NCBI GenBank assembly: GCA_950097015.1
Contig: CATNEN010000038.1
Span: 24,837,001 to 24,901,000, forward strand
Source of the DNA: Macrostomum hystrix
Taxonomy: Eukaryota; Platyhelminthes; Macrostomidae
Length of the DNA stretch: 64,000 bases
Reading direction: 5' to 3'
Every line of letters begins with the position of its first letter. The first letter of the stretch is position 1. The notes under the pieces were generated by a model. It searched no databases. It was not told the DNA's origin and saw only the letters and a program-made list of their open reading frames with translations. This document shows, piece after piece, positions 41,671 to 54,880 of this stretch. The position numbers and the translations under genes were made by a program.

Positions 41671-42477
41671 TGTAAGAGTAAAAAGAAACAAAACAGAAGT
41701 CTGATTAACTCTGATAAACTAGAAGTATTGACAGTTCAGTAGACGTTTTGGGTAAAAGACAATTTATTCATTAAAAAATATTGAAGTCCTATTTGAGTAG
41801 CTCGTACATATTGAAACGTACTTATGGTCAACTTTATAGAAATGTTCTAACTAATTATTTTTAAGGCCACTGAAAATATTGTACAACAGCAGAAACAAAA
41901 GTAAAAGTTACTAAATTTTCAAGACACTACCTGATACTAATAAATTTTTTATAAAATAAGGCAGTTGAGGGTTACACATAGGAAAAGGATAAACAAATCC
42001 TATTTTATACACATTGTTAAAAACACAACAAGGCGTTGTGGTCGCATTCTTTCAAAGGCACTTTTAAGATTCTAAATATAATTATTACAAGCACACCGTG
42101 CTATGCATTTATGAGTGTAACTTTCATAATAGATATATAGAATCGGAAGAGATAGTTAATATGTACCACAAGGAGAATACGAGATAGAAATAGTTATGTA
42201 TATCAAATATTAAGGTCACTTTTGTGGATTCGTCTGATTTAAATAAGTGGCTGCAAAAGTTATTCTGCCTACATTTCTAAAAAAATAGAAACGAGAAAAT
42301 CTAAAAGCAGCTTATTCATAGCACGACGCATTTTATATAAGAAACACGTTTTTTGTAACTGTTGAAACAAGAAATTGACATTTTTCAAAAAAGAAAACAA
42401 AAAAACAAATATTTAGGCTGCGGAAGAAATAAAGACATTTTATTCCAAAAATGAGATCTGACAAAAATCTCTCCGCT
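41671..42477. other. AT-rich intergenic stretch
   Basis: No gene. TTTATT at 42438-42443 is an AATAAA on the minus strand and might serve the coiled-coil gene to the right. Confidence 0.45.
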
Positions 42478-42830
42478 AAATTCTTGAAATTGGGATTCTT
42501 GGAATTGGGATTCTTGGAATTGGGATTCTTGGAATTGGGATTCTTGGAATTGGGATTCTTGGAATTGGGATTCTTGGATTTGGGATTCTTGGATTTGGGA
42601 TTCTTGGATTTGGGATTCTTGGAATTGGGATTCTTTGAATCGGGATTCTTTGAATCGGGATTCTTTGAATCGGGATTCTTTGAATCGGGATTCTTTGAAT
42701 CGGGATTCTTTGAATCGGGATTCTTTGATTCGGGATTCTTTGATTCGGGATTCTTGGAATCGGGATTCTTGGAATCGGGATTCTTGGAATCGGGATTCTT
42801 TGAATCGGAATTCTTGCAATCGGTATCATT
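42478..42830. repeat. 15-bp minisatellite, about 23 copies
   Basis: 'ggaattgggattctt' in the first part changes stepwise to 'gaatcgggattcttt' and back to 'ggaatcgggattctt', so variants are clustered in blocks. Open on both strands because of the unit length. It may lie in the 3' UTR or last intron of the minus-strand coiled-coil gene. Confidence 0.97.
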
Positions 42831-43381
42831 GAAAATCTGTGATTTATTGTTGAAGACAACTTTACCTCCACAAATACTCTAGCAGGTAAAGTTGTAAATT
42901 CGCATTTTGTTCTCAAATGATCATTTAATAGATTATTGATTACTTGGTCCCGGCGTCGCCGACTGGTCGCCTGGCTTGTTACGACTTGAGGCTTGCCATT
43001 TCAGGTACATCCATTTCTCTTTAAAGTACATCCACCTAAGTTAGGTAAGGAACGAACGAAATGAAATAAAATTCGAAGCGTCGATAAGTCTTAGTTTTAA
43101 TTTTAGACAGTTAGATAAAATTCGACGTCCGGTCTATTTTTAGCATTTAAGGTTAACTTGCACGTGATGTTAGCGTGACCATCTGCATGGTCATTTCTTA
43201 TCGGCCCAAGGTCAACTCACACGTGATGTTTACGTGATGCACAGTTAGTTTTGGTATTTACTTCTACTATTGAATCCATTTTAACGAACCTCGATGCAAA
43301 ACTTCATCCCCTGTGACTGATACACGTCACAATTAAATTTAAAAGTCTATGAAATTCTGCTAGTAAGAAAATTCGACTCAC

Positions 43382-46300
43382 TTGAAAGCCGAATAGAGTG
43401 ACCATTTGTTGACATCGTCGGCGCCCGTTTCAACAGCGTCACGACCATCAACCTTCCAGTTCTCCGGCTTGACAAACATCCTGGGCTCGATCATTCGCTC
43501 AATTAGCGGCTCGATGATGTTTCTTAGCTGGGCAATGTCAGTCTGAAGGCTTTTGATTTCTTCAACGCGAAGCTTCTGCTCGGATTGGATCTTCATGCCT
43601 AGCACGGTCTTCACTGTTTGTGTGATCTCCGCAAGTCGACGAATTGAAGCTTGGCACTGGGTGATATTTATTAGTAAATATATTTTTGTGAAATCTTGCA
43701 TTATTTCGGGCCTCTAGTTGAGAACTTTCCATTTTCATCGCGTGCCCTGCGCCCTCAGCCGATTGGCTAGCTAGCCATTCTTGCCTTCCTCTCACTCCCT
43801 GCCCCTCTAGCGCCAATCAGATCTATACAGCCTTACCCACCCCACTTCCGCTATGGACTATTCTAGGTTTCAAGCCAGACAGTCTATTCTCATCCTGCTT
43901 GCGCTTGGGTCTCTCTGTATACCCATATCCTCATCGCTGCTTGCTATTAAATAGTAGAACTACCAAGGGATATTTCCCCTGACAATTTTTGTGCTGCACC
44001 TGAACGGAGCAACGCAAGCACACGTAACTCAAGAACACAGGCCAAATTTTTGTTGCGCATCTTCTGAAACAAGAACCAAGTCGCCAGCTCTTCAGACCGT
44101 CGAGATATTCAATGGTTCTGGCCGAAGGTCTGATTTTCCCGTAAGCGCTAGTGTATTTTATAAACCCCTATTCACGAATTAGCACTGCGCCTCAGTGCGG
44201 CCTTCGCAGGCCTTCAAAATTTATCAGCATGTCACCCGAATGTGCTTGCATCATCTCTGTCTTCGGTGGTCATCTAAACGGACTGCTGGACCTTCAAGGG
44301 CTACAGCAGGTGGAACTAGGCCACTATGGATACCCTGACGCGAATTTCTAAAATTTCTGACAGACAGCCCAGTCTGTCAACCAATCAGTCACCACCCTGG
44401 CTTCTATGCCACTGACACGCCTGCGAAATGAGAATACGCACCTCCTCCAGGTCCTGTTTGGTGACGCCTTCATCCTTGGGAATCTCTGAGCGCACAATTT
44501 CAATCTCGCGGCGCAAACTGTCGACATCCTGGACGCGACCGGAAACCTCGGCGCCGATGTTCGCGCGGGTGTCCTCCTTCAGCAGGTTGATCCTTTCGGT
44601 GTTCCGGTTCACCTGAGAAATGTTTTAAAATAAAAAATTTGTTTATTTTACAAGCTGCCTCATACCAATTCGAAAGCAAGACTGCTTTAACCCCGAAAAC
44701 CCGGATGGCCATCCCTGCTGGCCATGGCTCACTAAGCAAACTGCCCATACTCTATGGGAGTTTCATGTTGAAAAGCTACACGGTCCCAACTGCCGGAATG
44801 GCCAGCCCAGCTACTCTAAGGCCGCAACTCTTAAAGAGCGTCTGGGGGCTAAAGCCATTTGTTGGAGAGAAAAAGAGACTGAAAATAGGGAAGGTCTGGG
44901 CTTATTTTTGTTTACCGGAGGTTAAGAGAGTGAAGAAGCGAGCAAAAATAGTCTATGGCCAGTCCTGCTGGCCATCCGGCAGAACTGACTGTTTAGGCGT
45001 TAGAGCTTAGGTTTGAAGAGGTAAACACTCACCCCTTCATCAATGGCTTTGTGCATCGACCGCATCTCTGCCATCTGCGCATTGGTCTGTGTCTGCCAAA
45101 GCGATATCGATTCAACCTTCTCTCGCAAATTCTGAGTCATCGCTGTGGTCGCCTAGAAATGGATGATATTTAAAACGAAACAATAGATGCAAGTAATTAT
45201 AACGACATCTAACACCGGAAAACTTGTATGCTAGAACATAAAACTAGAGAAATGGACTTAAAAACATGTACAACTCAACATATTATAGTTTAATACATTT
45301 ATTAGAGAGAAAACACGTTTTTTTAGTTTTAAACTCTTGTGTAGGAACTGATAAATTACGCTTGGAGTCTTTTATTTGACACATTTGACATGTGTATAGT
45401 TCCCGATAAATATAATTTTCATGTTCTGTAGTATGACAGAATTACAGAAATTTTCCACTTTTTGACACAGGCAGAAAATAAAATAGATAATCTGAATACT
45501 TATCGACTTATATATGGTTTCTATTTACCTCTGATTCGCTCCCCATATGTAACGTTTGCGCGTTTGTTTGTCTGATAAATTGAGAATCTTTTTGAGTTTC
45601 AGAAGTGAAGCTTCCATTACTAAATGGAAAATGTGGCTATTTGAAATGCGGTCTTTCTACTGTCAATAATGAAATCATGAAGTTTACAAAAAAACTGGTT
45701 GCAATTAAGAATGTTGACTAGATTTCTCACCGCTGCTAGTTTAGACTCGACTCGATCATCCACACCTGCCAGGCGTTGACGAAGGTTCTCCAACTGGGTC
45801 TCAATGTCCACCAGCTTTCGTCCGTTCTCTTTGCGATACTCTTCTAGAAGTTCTTGCATGTACTTCTTGTTCTAAAAGTTTGATTTAAGCAAGTCGTTTA
45901 GTGCTGTAGAAATCGAATGAAATGCTTCTCAAAGAACTGTAGAAATCGAATGAAATGCTTCTCAAAGAACTGTAGAAATCGAATGAAATGCTTCTCAAAG
46001 AACTGTAGAAATCTAATGAAATGCTTCTCAAAGAACTGTAGAAATCGAATGAAATGCTTCTCAAAGAACTGTAGAAATCTAATGAAATCTTCTTAAAGAT
46101 CTGTAGAAATCGAATGAAATACTTTTCAAAGAACTATAGAAATCGAACGAAATGCTTCTCAAAGAACTGTAGAAATCTAATGAAATCTTCTTAAAGATCT
46201 GTAGAAATCAAATGAAATACTTTTCAAAGAACTGTAGAAATCGAATGAAATGCTTTTCAAAGAACTTTAGAAATCTAATGAAATGCTTTTCAAAGAACTT

Positions 46301-49300
46301 TAGAAATCTAATGAAATGCTTCTCAAAGAACTGTAGAAATCGAATGAAATACTTTTCAAAGAACTGTAGAAATCTAATGAAATACTTTTCAAAGAACTGT
46401 AGAAATCGAATGAAATACTTTTCAAAGAACTGTAGAAATCTAATGAAATGCTTTTCAAAGAACTTTAGAAATCTAATGAAATGCTTCTCAAAGAACTGTA
46501 GAAATCGAATGAAATACTTTTCAGAGAACTGTAGAAATCGAATGAAATACTTTTCAAAGAACTGTAGAAATCGAATGAAATACTTTTCAAAGAACTGTAG
46601 AAATCGAATGAAATGCTTTTCAAAGAACTGTAGAAATCTAATGAAATACTTTTCAAAGAACTGTAGAAATCTAATGAAAGACTTTTCAAAGAACTGTAGA
46701 AATCGAATGAAATGCTTCTCAAAGAACTGTAGAAATCGAATGAAATGCTTCTCAAAGAACTGTAGAAATCGAATGAAATACTTCTTAAAGAACTGTAGAA
46801 ATCGAATGAAATACTTTTCAAAGAACTGTAGAAATCGAATGAAATACTTTTCAAAGAACTGTAGAAATCTAATGAAATACTTTTCAAAGAACTGTAGAAA
46901 TCGAATGAAATACTTTTCAAAGAACTGTAGAAATCTAATGAAATACTTTTCAAAGAACTTTAGAAATCGAATGAAATGCTTCTCAAAGAACTTTAGAAAT
47001 CTAATGAAGTGCTTCTCAAAGAACTGTAGAAATCGAATGAAATACTTCTTAAAGAACTGTAGAAATCGAATGAAATACTTTTCAAAGAACTGTAGAAATC
47101 TAATGAAATACTTTTCAAAGAACTGTAGAAATCGAATGAAATACTTTTCAAAGAACTGTAGAAATCTAATGAAATACTTTTCAAAGAACTGTAGAAATCT
47201 AATGAAATACTTTTCAAAGAACTGTAGAAATCGAATGAAATACTTTTCAAAGAACTGTAGAAATCGAATGAAATACTTTTCAAAGAACTGTAGAAATCGA
47301 ATGAAATACTTTTCAAAGAACTGTAGAAATCGAATGAAATACTTTTCAAAGAACTGTAGAAATCGAATGAAATACTTTTCAAAGAACTGTAGAAATCGAA
47401 TGAAATACTTTTCAAAGAACTGTAGAAATCGAATGAAATACTTTTCAAAGAACTGTAGAAATCAAATGAAATGCTTCTCAAAGAACTGTAGAAATCTAAT
47501 GAAATCTTCTTAAAGATCTGTAGAAATCGAATGAAATGCTTCTCAAAGAACTGTAGAAATCGAATGAAATGCTTCTCAAAGAACTGTAGAAATCTAATGA
47601 AATCTTCTTAAAGAACTGTAGAAATCGAATGAAATGCTTCTCAAAGAACTGTAGAAATCTAATGAAATCTTCTTAAAGAACTGTAGAAATCTAATGAAAT
47701 CTTCTTAAAGATCTGTAGAAATCTAATGAAATGCTTCTCAAAGAACTGTAGAAATCGAATGAAATACTTTTCAAAGAACTGTAGAAATCTAATGAAATGC
47801 TTCTCAAAGAACTGTAGAAATCGAATGAAATACTTTTCAAAGATCTGTAGAAATCGAATGAAATACTTCTCAAAGAACTGTAGAAATCGAATGAAATGCT
47901 TCTCAAAGAACTGTAGAAATCGAATGAAATGCTTCTCAAAGAACTGTAGAAATCGAATGAAATGCTTCTCAAAGAACTGTAGAAATCGAATGAAATGCTT
48001 CTCAAAGAACTGTAGAAATCGAATCAGAATCAGGAGTCAGAATTCAGTTGACATTTGACATTTGAATTTTCATTCGTGCGAGCTAAAATCGAATTTCCGC
48101 ATGAAATGACACTTTAAAGAAAATAAATAGAACTAAGAAATGACAATGTTTACGCGTAAATTTTTTGTACTTAGAGGTAAATATTATCTTCTTGAGAAAA
48201 AAGACACTAAGATAACATTAAACAGTTCATGTTTAACGTAGTAGTTTTCAATCGTTTAGATATTTTTAAAATTCAGAATCAGAACAACTAAAAAAGTAAA
48301 ATAGCTTTCTAGTCGTCTGCAAGAGTTTAACAGAAGTTCTAATGTGCACTTACGTCCTCCTGAAACGATTATTAAGTAGAAGAACGTTCTTTAAAAGATT
48401 GCTTGCAACAAAGTCTACAAATTTTATTCTAATCTACTATAGTAAGCTCTTTTTGCTAAGCCTTCACGGCACTGAGATTTTACATTTCCTGACAGTAAGA
48501 CGATCTGGTCAGGTGAACAAATCGGTTTGAATGTGTAGCTGGGTACAGTATCTGTGTGCGTGAATGCTGAGGAGTCATCGGATTGGGCAGAATTGCCTCC
48601 TCGATGGTTGCGTGTCTAGTGTCACCAAATGATGTGCCATTGCCCGCAGCCCTCCTGAAAATTTAATTTACAATATTTAAAATATCTTTTCTTACTTCCG
48701 ACAATCCATGTATCCGTATAACAGAATCGTCCTAGGGGGGTTGTAGCCTAGTGGTTAAAGTGTCGGACTCACGAATCGAAGGTCGGGGTTCGATTCTCGA
48801 CTCCACTGAAACATTTTGTGTCATTTGGCCTTTAGCAGTTTTGTCACTTAAATCTGCATTGCTTCAGTTCACCCAGCTGTTTAAATGGGTACCAAATTCA
48901 GTTGGGGTAATTGGGTGTCGTGTTCCCCAGTCCATAGACTGAACTGTCACACGCAGCCTTCAGATGCGCCGCGCAATAGCAGCGGCTGTGCTGTCGGCTG
49001 CACATCTGGCCCGATCGGAGCAGGTGAAATTAGCTATAATTTGTGTTGTTGTAGTACGAGCATATTTTGAATCGCTGCTTTCTCTCTTCCATGAGTTTAT
49101 TATGATTAACTTCAGTGTTTTTTATTCCAAGCAAAATGAAAATTAAAACGGTGCCTTTCTAGGAAATCAAATAAAGTTGAACAATTGGAAAATTAGGACG
49201 CTGATGGACACCCGCAGGGGATTTAAAACAGCACTCACCGCCTCGCTCAGGCTTCTCATCTGCGCGGACACTCCGGCAACAGCCTGCTGCAGAGCCGCAG

Positions 49301-52300
49301 TGGCTGCTGATATCTTCTCTTCAATCTCGTGCACCCGATCCTTGGTGTCCTTGTCCTTGGCCTTCCTAGACGCAATCTCGGCACCGAGGACGCGGCCCAT
49401 GTCTTTGCGCGTCTCCTCCAGCTGCTTCTCCAGAATGACGATTGCGTCGTCAATTTTTCGCACCGATTCAATTGTCTTCGTGCGGTCGGCTTTGTGTGTG
49501 GAACGCAGGGCGGTCAGCTCCTCCTCGTGAGCGCGTCTCAGTGTGTCCCAGCGACGCTCCTGGCACGAGTTGATGACGAAAATTATATTTCATCTAAATT
49601 TTAGGTAACTGAAGAAACTTCAGTGAATACCTCTGCCTTCAGTCCACAGACTGAACAGCTATACACAGCCTTCGGAAGCGCTTTTGAATAGCTGCGGCTG
49701 TGACCATTGGCTGTAATTCTGGCCCAACTGGGTTTGATGTCATTTTTCTATGTTTGTAGCCTAGCGGTTAGAGCGTCTAACCCATGACTTGAAGGTCGGG
49801 GATTCGATTCCAGACTCCACTGAAACGATTTGTGTCCTTTAGCAGGACACTTAACTCTGCATTGCTTCAGTTCACCCAGCTGTCAAATGGGTACCAGAAT
49901 TAGCTGGGGTAATTAAGGGTAGGTGTGGCGTCCCCCCAGTCCATGGACTGAACAGCTGTACGCAGCCTTCAGATGCGCCGCGCAATAGCTGCGGCTGTGC
50001 TGTCGGCTGCTCTTCGGGCTCAATTGGAGCAGGTATAATCAATTATTAGTTTACTAATTAATATTATTGATTATTCCATGTTCACAGTTATTTATTTTAT
50101 TACCGATTCAATTATGCGGTTTTATATAGTACCTTAAGTAAAGGTAGTTAAGGTAAATTAATAAATGAATGAAGTTGACCTTATCTATGATAAACGCAAT
50201 ATAATTTTCACGTCCATAAACGTTCCATTTAACTGTCGTTATCTCATCTTCAATCATTTCACACCAGTATTTTTTAACGACCACAAAAACCATTAATCTT
50301 ATCCAACCCCTGGCCTTATCTCATCGTCCTAGCTCTATTATCACACCTTTCACCCGGCCAAAAACAAATTCTCACCTGTTCCTGCCTGGCCTCCTTTTCG
50401 TAAGCCAGGCGCGACTCCTGCTCCTGGAGAATCATCTTCTCCGACTCCGCCTGCCGCCTTGCCGCCTCCTCTCTCAGCCGGATTTCCTTCTCTAGAATCT
50501 TCTGATTGACCTCCTCGAGCGAGTCCTGCAGTCGAGCCTGCAGAGCCGCCCTGTCAACCTCGGCCTGTCTCTCGCGCTCCCGCTGACGCAGCTCCATGCC
50601 GTGCAGAGCTTCGTCGCGTTTCCTGGCCTGCTCACTTAGCGAGGCGGTCATCTGCGATAGACGGCTGCCAAGCTTCTGCTCCAGGTTGCGTCGCTCGTCG
50701 GACTCAGTCTCAGTCCTGGAGGAAAGCCAGTTTTGAAGGGCCGTTATAGACACTGCTTACATTTTCTAGACCTGTCTAACATGTTCAGACAGTTCTGTCT
50801 AACAGGTCCTGACTTTTTCTGACATGTACTTTTCCTGTGTGACATGTTCTTTTCCTGTCTGACATGTTCTTTTTTTGTCTGACATTTTCTTTTCGTTTCT
50901 GACATGGCGTGTAATTGTCTAACATGATGTCTTACTGTCTAACATATATTTTTTCTGAACGACGTCCAAACGTTCAATATCGTGTCTAACATGCTGAGTG
51001 TCATTTCAAACATCTTGTGTGTCATATCTAAAATAAAAGTGCCCAGCAACCTTATTACCTTCCTCTGGGTTATTAAATTTGTCACAAGGCAATTTAATCT
51101 TCAGCTTCTAACAGTTTTTTTATTTAAATGACGATTCTCGTCAAGGTGTTTGGTGGCAAAAAACACAAATATAGGCATTTTTCTGCTCACAAAATTTCGT
51201 CATGTAACCTGAGTTTTTCGCATAGCAATATTAGCTGCCACCAGGGTCTTCGACAAGAATCGATGAGTATTTCGACGATGCTGACGTCGAACGGCTTTAA
51301 AAGTTATTTCCTTGTTAAGAACGGAAAATCTTGGTCCATATGGCGGCATTCGGTATTTAAAATACCCCAGTGGTGTTTCAATAACGAAAATAATAACGTT
51401 ACAAACAGGAAGTTCCGAAGCACGTAAGTTTTTGGCCGAAGAAGTTTCGGAAAACGGAATATTCTGAGAACAAAACTTCCATGAAACTACGTAGATAAAA
51501 AATGCAAAGAAAATTTAGTTTTAACTCACCTGGACCTCAGCTCGGTCAGGGCGTCGCGCAGCTCAGTGATCTTCGAGTCCACCAGGCCCCTGAGCTGCTG
51601 GCTTTGCTGGTCTATCTCGCTTGTCTTCTCCAGCTTCCGTTGGACACTCTCCAGCCTGAGATTGTAGTCATCCTCTAGGCGCCGACTTTTGACCTTCAAA
51701 TCGCTGGCTACACTGGAGAAGTCGAGGCCCTGAGCCTCCAGGCGCTGCTTCAAAGAGCGCATCTCCTCAACCAGTTGAAAGGCCACCCGTTCCAGTTGTC
51801 CCTTGGCTCGAGTCATGCCCTGTGGGTAGTTTTATAGAGGCCACATTTTAGACGCAATCTGTGTGACCCCATTGATCGCGCTGAAGGGGATAGGGTTAAA
51901 AAAAGTTTTCTGGCGCGTCTACTGAAGCAAGAATTTATTGCTGCCATGCACCTATCACTGCACCTGATTGGCTTTCAATGACCTGAATTGCACGAATTTT
52001 ACCACTTATAATTGAAAAATCGCGGGTGCCGTGTCACATAATGGCACAATGTTATTAATATAGGCCTTATGCTAGTAAAAAAATTGTGGGAAGATCAACT
52101 TTTCCGGACAAAAAGATTCGCGAAATTCTTTGGAGTATAATGTTAGAGCTGTGGATCGGCTTACAAAAACGCTTATCATTTTAAAGCGTTGCGTTAAAAA
52201 AGTAAAAATTTCCTATCTCCAACCATTCTTTGGTACTAAAACAGACGGGAAATATTGCTTTGGTGTTTTTACCATTAGCAGGAAGGTGTGTTGAAGACTA

Positions 52301-52907
52301 AAGCAAGTTATCTATAATGTCCCTCACCTCCAGATCCCGCTCCAGTGTAGCAATCCGAGTTAGTTGAGACTCCTTCCTAGACGTGAGTTCCTGCTGCCTC
52401 TCCAAGGCCATCTGCTCGGCCGACCGGCTCTGACTGACCATCTCAGCCAGAGCCGCACGCTCATCAGCCAGTCGTTCCTCCTGGGCCCGGATTCGCTGTG
52501 CCAGCTGAGCTGTCAGATCCGCCGATGTTCGCAGCGATGCCTCCAAGTACTGCCGCGCCTGGCGCTCTTCTCTGAGAGCCTCCTCGCCGCGACGCGACAC
52601 GGCGCGCACCTCGGCTTGCAGCCGGAGAACCTCGTCCAGTAGGCCGCGATTCGAGCGCTCGGCTAGGCCCAGCCGGGTCTCGAGGCCGCGGACTCGCTCG
52701 TCGGCTGCGACATCGGTGGCGCCAGCTGAGATTGACGCATTCAACGGCCTGGCGAGCGGCTCCAGCGACTCCGACTGACGACTGTCCGGGATGTCTGGCA
52801 GAGGGGGAAATCGGCTTGGAAACTGCTGCTGCTGCTGCTGCTGCTGCTGAAGTTGGCGCTGCTGCGATGGAGGCGACGGTGGCAGCTGAGACTGCGGCTG
52901 GGGGAAA
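43382..52907 (-). CDS. Long coiled-coil protein, possibly CCDC154-like (both ends open)
   Basis: Eight exons fit by GT-AG sites and phase: complement of 52328..52907, 51530..51819, 50376..50715, 49239..49559, 45731..45871, 45033..45152, 44442..44612, 43382..43656. They encode about 745 residues. A Gln-rich start (a run of about eight CAG/CAA codons) and Pro-rich stretch precede almost continuous heptads rich in Glu, Arg, Gln and Leu (e.g. EEVNQKILEKEIRLREEAAR). The C-terminal part is EPRMFVKPENWKVDGRD...NKWSLYSAFK. The first exon starts one base into a codon, so a 5' exon is missing. The last either ends at the TGA 43378-43380 or splices at a GTGAGT (43381-43376). Length, layout and the C-terminal tryptophan-containing tail remind me of CCDC154, but that is memory, not a search. 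A structural role is inferred. Confidence 0.75.
43960..44410. mobile_element. Dispersed element, copy 2 (opposite orientation to 8043-8639)
   Basis: Begins with CTACCAAG (43960-43967) and a 'tttcccctgacaattttt' block, then follows the reverse complement of 8112-8620 closely. The far inverted end is missing. It sits in an intron of the coiled-coil gene and stops about 30 bp before exon 44442-44612. Confidence 0.65.
44680..45005. repeat. Small foldback-like repeat in coiled-coil gene intron
   Basis: 'ggatggccatccctgctggc' near 44700 and the inverted 'atggccagtcctgctggcca' near 44955 flank about 250 bp, with extra copies of 'atggccag' inside. The plus-strand frame across it (44639-45010) has no family support. 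A MITE-like origin is possible. Confidence 0.4.
45910..48025. repeat. 33-bp minisatellite, about 64 copies, in coiled-coil gene intron
   Basis: The unit is 'gaactgtagaaatcgaatga' + 'aatgcttctcaaa', with variants cgaatg/ctaatg, gcttctc/acttttc and a shorter 'cttcttaaagatctgtag' form. It begins about 40 bp from exon 45731-45871 (acceptor side). The length of 33 bp keeps frames open on both strands (433 codons on plus, MKYFSKNCRNR repeats); in-frame stops lie wherever the shorter variant occurs. Runs of identical variants show block expansion. Confidence 0.97.
48530..48660 (+). mobile_element. SINE family B 3' fragment (plus)
   Basis: 'gctgaggagtcatcggattg', 'ggcagaattgcctcctcgat' and 'tgccattgcccgcagccctc' match the 3' half of family B at 11227 and 34598 in reverse orientation. 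The tRNA-derived head is missing. It lies next to a family A SINE, in an intron of the coiled-coil gene. Confidence 0.75.
48735..49025 (+). mobile_element. SINE family A, full copy (plus)
   Basis: Box A 'tagcctagtggttaaagtg', box B 'gggttcgattctc', the central domain and 3' 'gcccgatcggagcaggtg'. Slightly shorter than the copy at 15088 because of small deletions in the middle. In an intron of the coiled-coil gene. Confidence 0.88.
49637..49735 (+). mobile_element. SINE family A 3' fragment (plus)
   Basis: Starts in the middle ('cagtccacagactgaacagc') and ends 'cccaactgggtttgatg'. It directly precedes the full copy at 49753, so one may have inserted beside or into the tail of the other. Confidence 0.78.
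49753..50045 (+). mobile_element. SINE family A, full copy (plus)
   Basis: Box A 'tagcctagcggttagagcg', box B 'ggattcgattccag', the complete central and 3' parts ('caattggagcaggtataatc') and an AT-rich tail. Tandem with the 3' fragment at 49637-49735. Confidence 0.88.
50765..51010. repeat. Degenerate ~20-bp repeat in coiled-coil gene intron
   Basis: About twelve diverged units around 'gtctgacatgttcttttcct' / 'gtctaacatg...'. It begins about 50 bp from exon 50376-50715 on its acceptor side. Its divergence suggests an old array. Confidence 0.82.
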
Positions 52908-54812
52908 CTGGTAGGTTGAAGGAAAACGAAGTCCTTTTTTAGGTTTTAATTCGATATTATACATTTTTATCTAAGCTGTGCGAATGCATGGAATCAACAC
53001 AGCAAAACTAATGTCAATTATAGTGTAAAATAGGAAGCAATGACGGTGAGATCGGTTCCGTAGGACATTTAACTAAGTGTTACGACACATGCTCGTTAAT
53101 TAATTGGCAAAGTACAAAAGCAAGCGAACCATGCATGAATGTTCTCGTCTTATGAAGGTAAAAAATAATTTTCAACTGCTTCATAAAGGTGCAATCGTCA
53201 AAAGCTTAAAAGATAATTTTTTTTATATAATTAGTACGTATTTGGAAAGGATTTGAATCTTGACAGCATTCTATGCTAAATATTTCATTTATTGGTTTTA
53301 TCAAAACTCTGTGATTTCTAACACTTTAAAAGCGCTCGAGTTGTCACCAGTGACCAATAAGTACACGAATAATGGGTCATGTGATCTAAAGCGTAATTCC
53401 AGCGAGCGTGCTCGGAGAGTTGAGGCAGCAAACAAACCTGCGTCGTAGTGGCTGCTCAACAACTTGATAGTTGATAAAATGCTCAGTAGAGTTGCGCGCA
53501 CTATTCATACTTGACGTCGACTGCGATGAGAAAATCGAAAGAAAAAATGAAATGAAAAAAATTCGAAAAAATGAAGAGCTTTTCATTGATAATCGGGTTA
53601 AAAAATTAACTTTTTCGTGGGTTTCACAAGTCACGGGTCACCAGTCAAGTGTAGTAGGTGCATAGATATTTATGGAAAATCCTAAACGCATAGTGAAATT
53701 TTGAGGCAACATTGCCTATTTATAATAATAATACTGCATAGATATTTTCTAGAAATAGCATTCAAAAATACAAATACAGGATCGTTACAATGAGCAAGCA
53801 AAAATAAACGACACACACTTGCCAGTTGTATTCAAAAATCTAATACTAGCTTAAGATTTAAAGCAGTAAAGTCTAGGACTACTCCTAACTCTCCTTGTCA
53901 TCCTACCTTCTTGTAATCAGCTGAGATGACATCAGAAGGAATCAGAAGAAACTGGTGTTGAAAAATTAAAGGCACATGGTAACGGGAGCACAAAAAATGA
54001 ATAAAAGAGTAGAAACTGAATTGGTACTGATACAACGATCTGAATAACTTTATACTTAGAAACTGAAAACCAAACAGACTTTTTTGCTACAAATATGTGT
54101 TAGAGCATGTTTTAAGTGAATAAAACAATTAATTTATGTACGGTGTGTTTAGCATTGTTATATATAACTCATTTTCGTAGAATTTAAACTTTTACGAAAG
54201 CCTTTCTTTGAAACAAAGCATTGGTGTGTGTTTTTTAAAGATATTGGTTTACTTCATAAAATACGTGGCTTGAAGTTTAACTCTCGATTGCTTAATGAAG
54301 TTTTCGTGTTGAGCCGTTTTCCTTATAAAATGTGCATAAAATTATTGCAAATAGTATTGCATTTATTTTTCTATATTTGGCTTCTTGATGGTTTTCTTTT
54401 TTTTAGTTTTAACTTAGCAGTTATATAAACACATATACACAGTACGCACAAATTTAATAACCTAAAAAAGAATTTTGTATAGAATTAAAGTTCACGAAAG
54501 CTCTTGTTTTTTCCAGTAGTTGAAATTCATATATCTGAGGAGTAGACAGAAAGGAGTTGGAGTTAAAGTAACTGGACAATGCTGGCACCTAAAGTTTTTA
54601 GTCTAAACCCCAACCCCAAGTAAAACTTGCTGCACTAAATCAAAGTAAGAAGCAGCTTAAGGTCAGAAGCTGTTTTGATTCTAAATATGTCTCCTTGTTT
54701 TGCATTTTGAAATTGTGTTTCTTTAAAATGTCTTAGTAGGCCTAATTTTAGTAAATCAAGGCTATCCTATCGAATCATTCGTTTAATTATTTTTCCACTT
54801 CAATTCGTTTCT
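52908..54812. other. Region upstream of the known coiled-coil exons
   Basis: AT-rich and without a supportable exon. The missing 5' exon(s) and promoter of the coiled-coil gene should lie here or further right. Small frames around 53300-53665 and at 54228-54428 show no family features. Confidence 0.45.
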
Positions 54813-54816
54813 TATA

Positions 54817-54846
54817 CGAGGGTCACTCAGAAAGTCTTTGGCCTGA
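54817..54846. repeat. Mariner left terminal inverted repeat
   Basis: 30 bases matching the reverse complement of 56097-56126 with one G/A difference at position 24. Flanked outside by TA. Confidence 0.93.
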
Positions 54847-54880
54847 ACAAGAAAACAGCAACATATGAAATAAAAAACCA

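Noticed and set aside
44639-45010. 123-codon plus frame in a coiled-coil gene intron
   Set aside because: It overlaps an inverted 'atggccag' repeat and has no homology that I recognise; more likely a small mobile element.
52464-52964. Ala/Arg-rich minus frame next to the first coiled-coil exon
   Set aside because: It is an alternate frame of the same exon; the heptad-containing frame has consistent splice phases with seven further exons.
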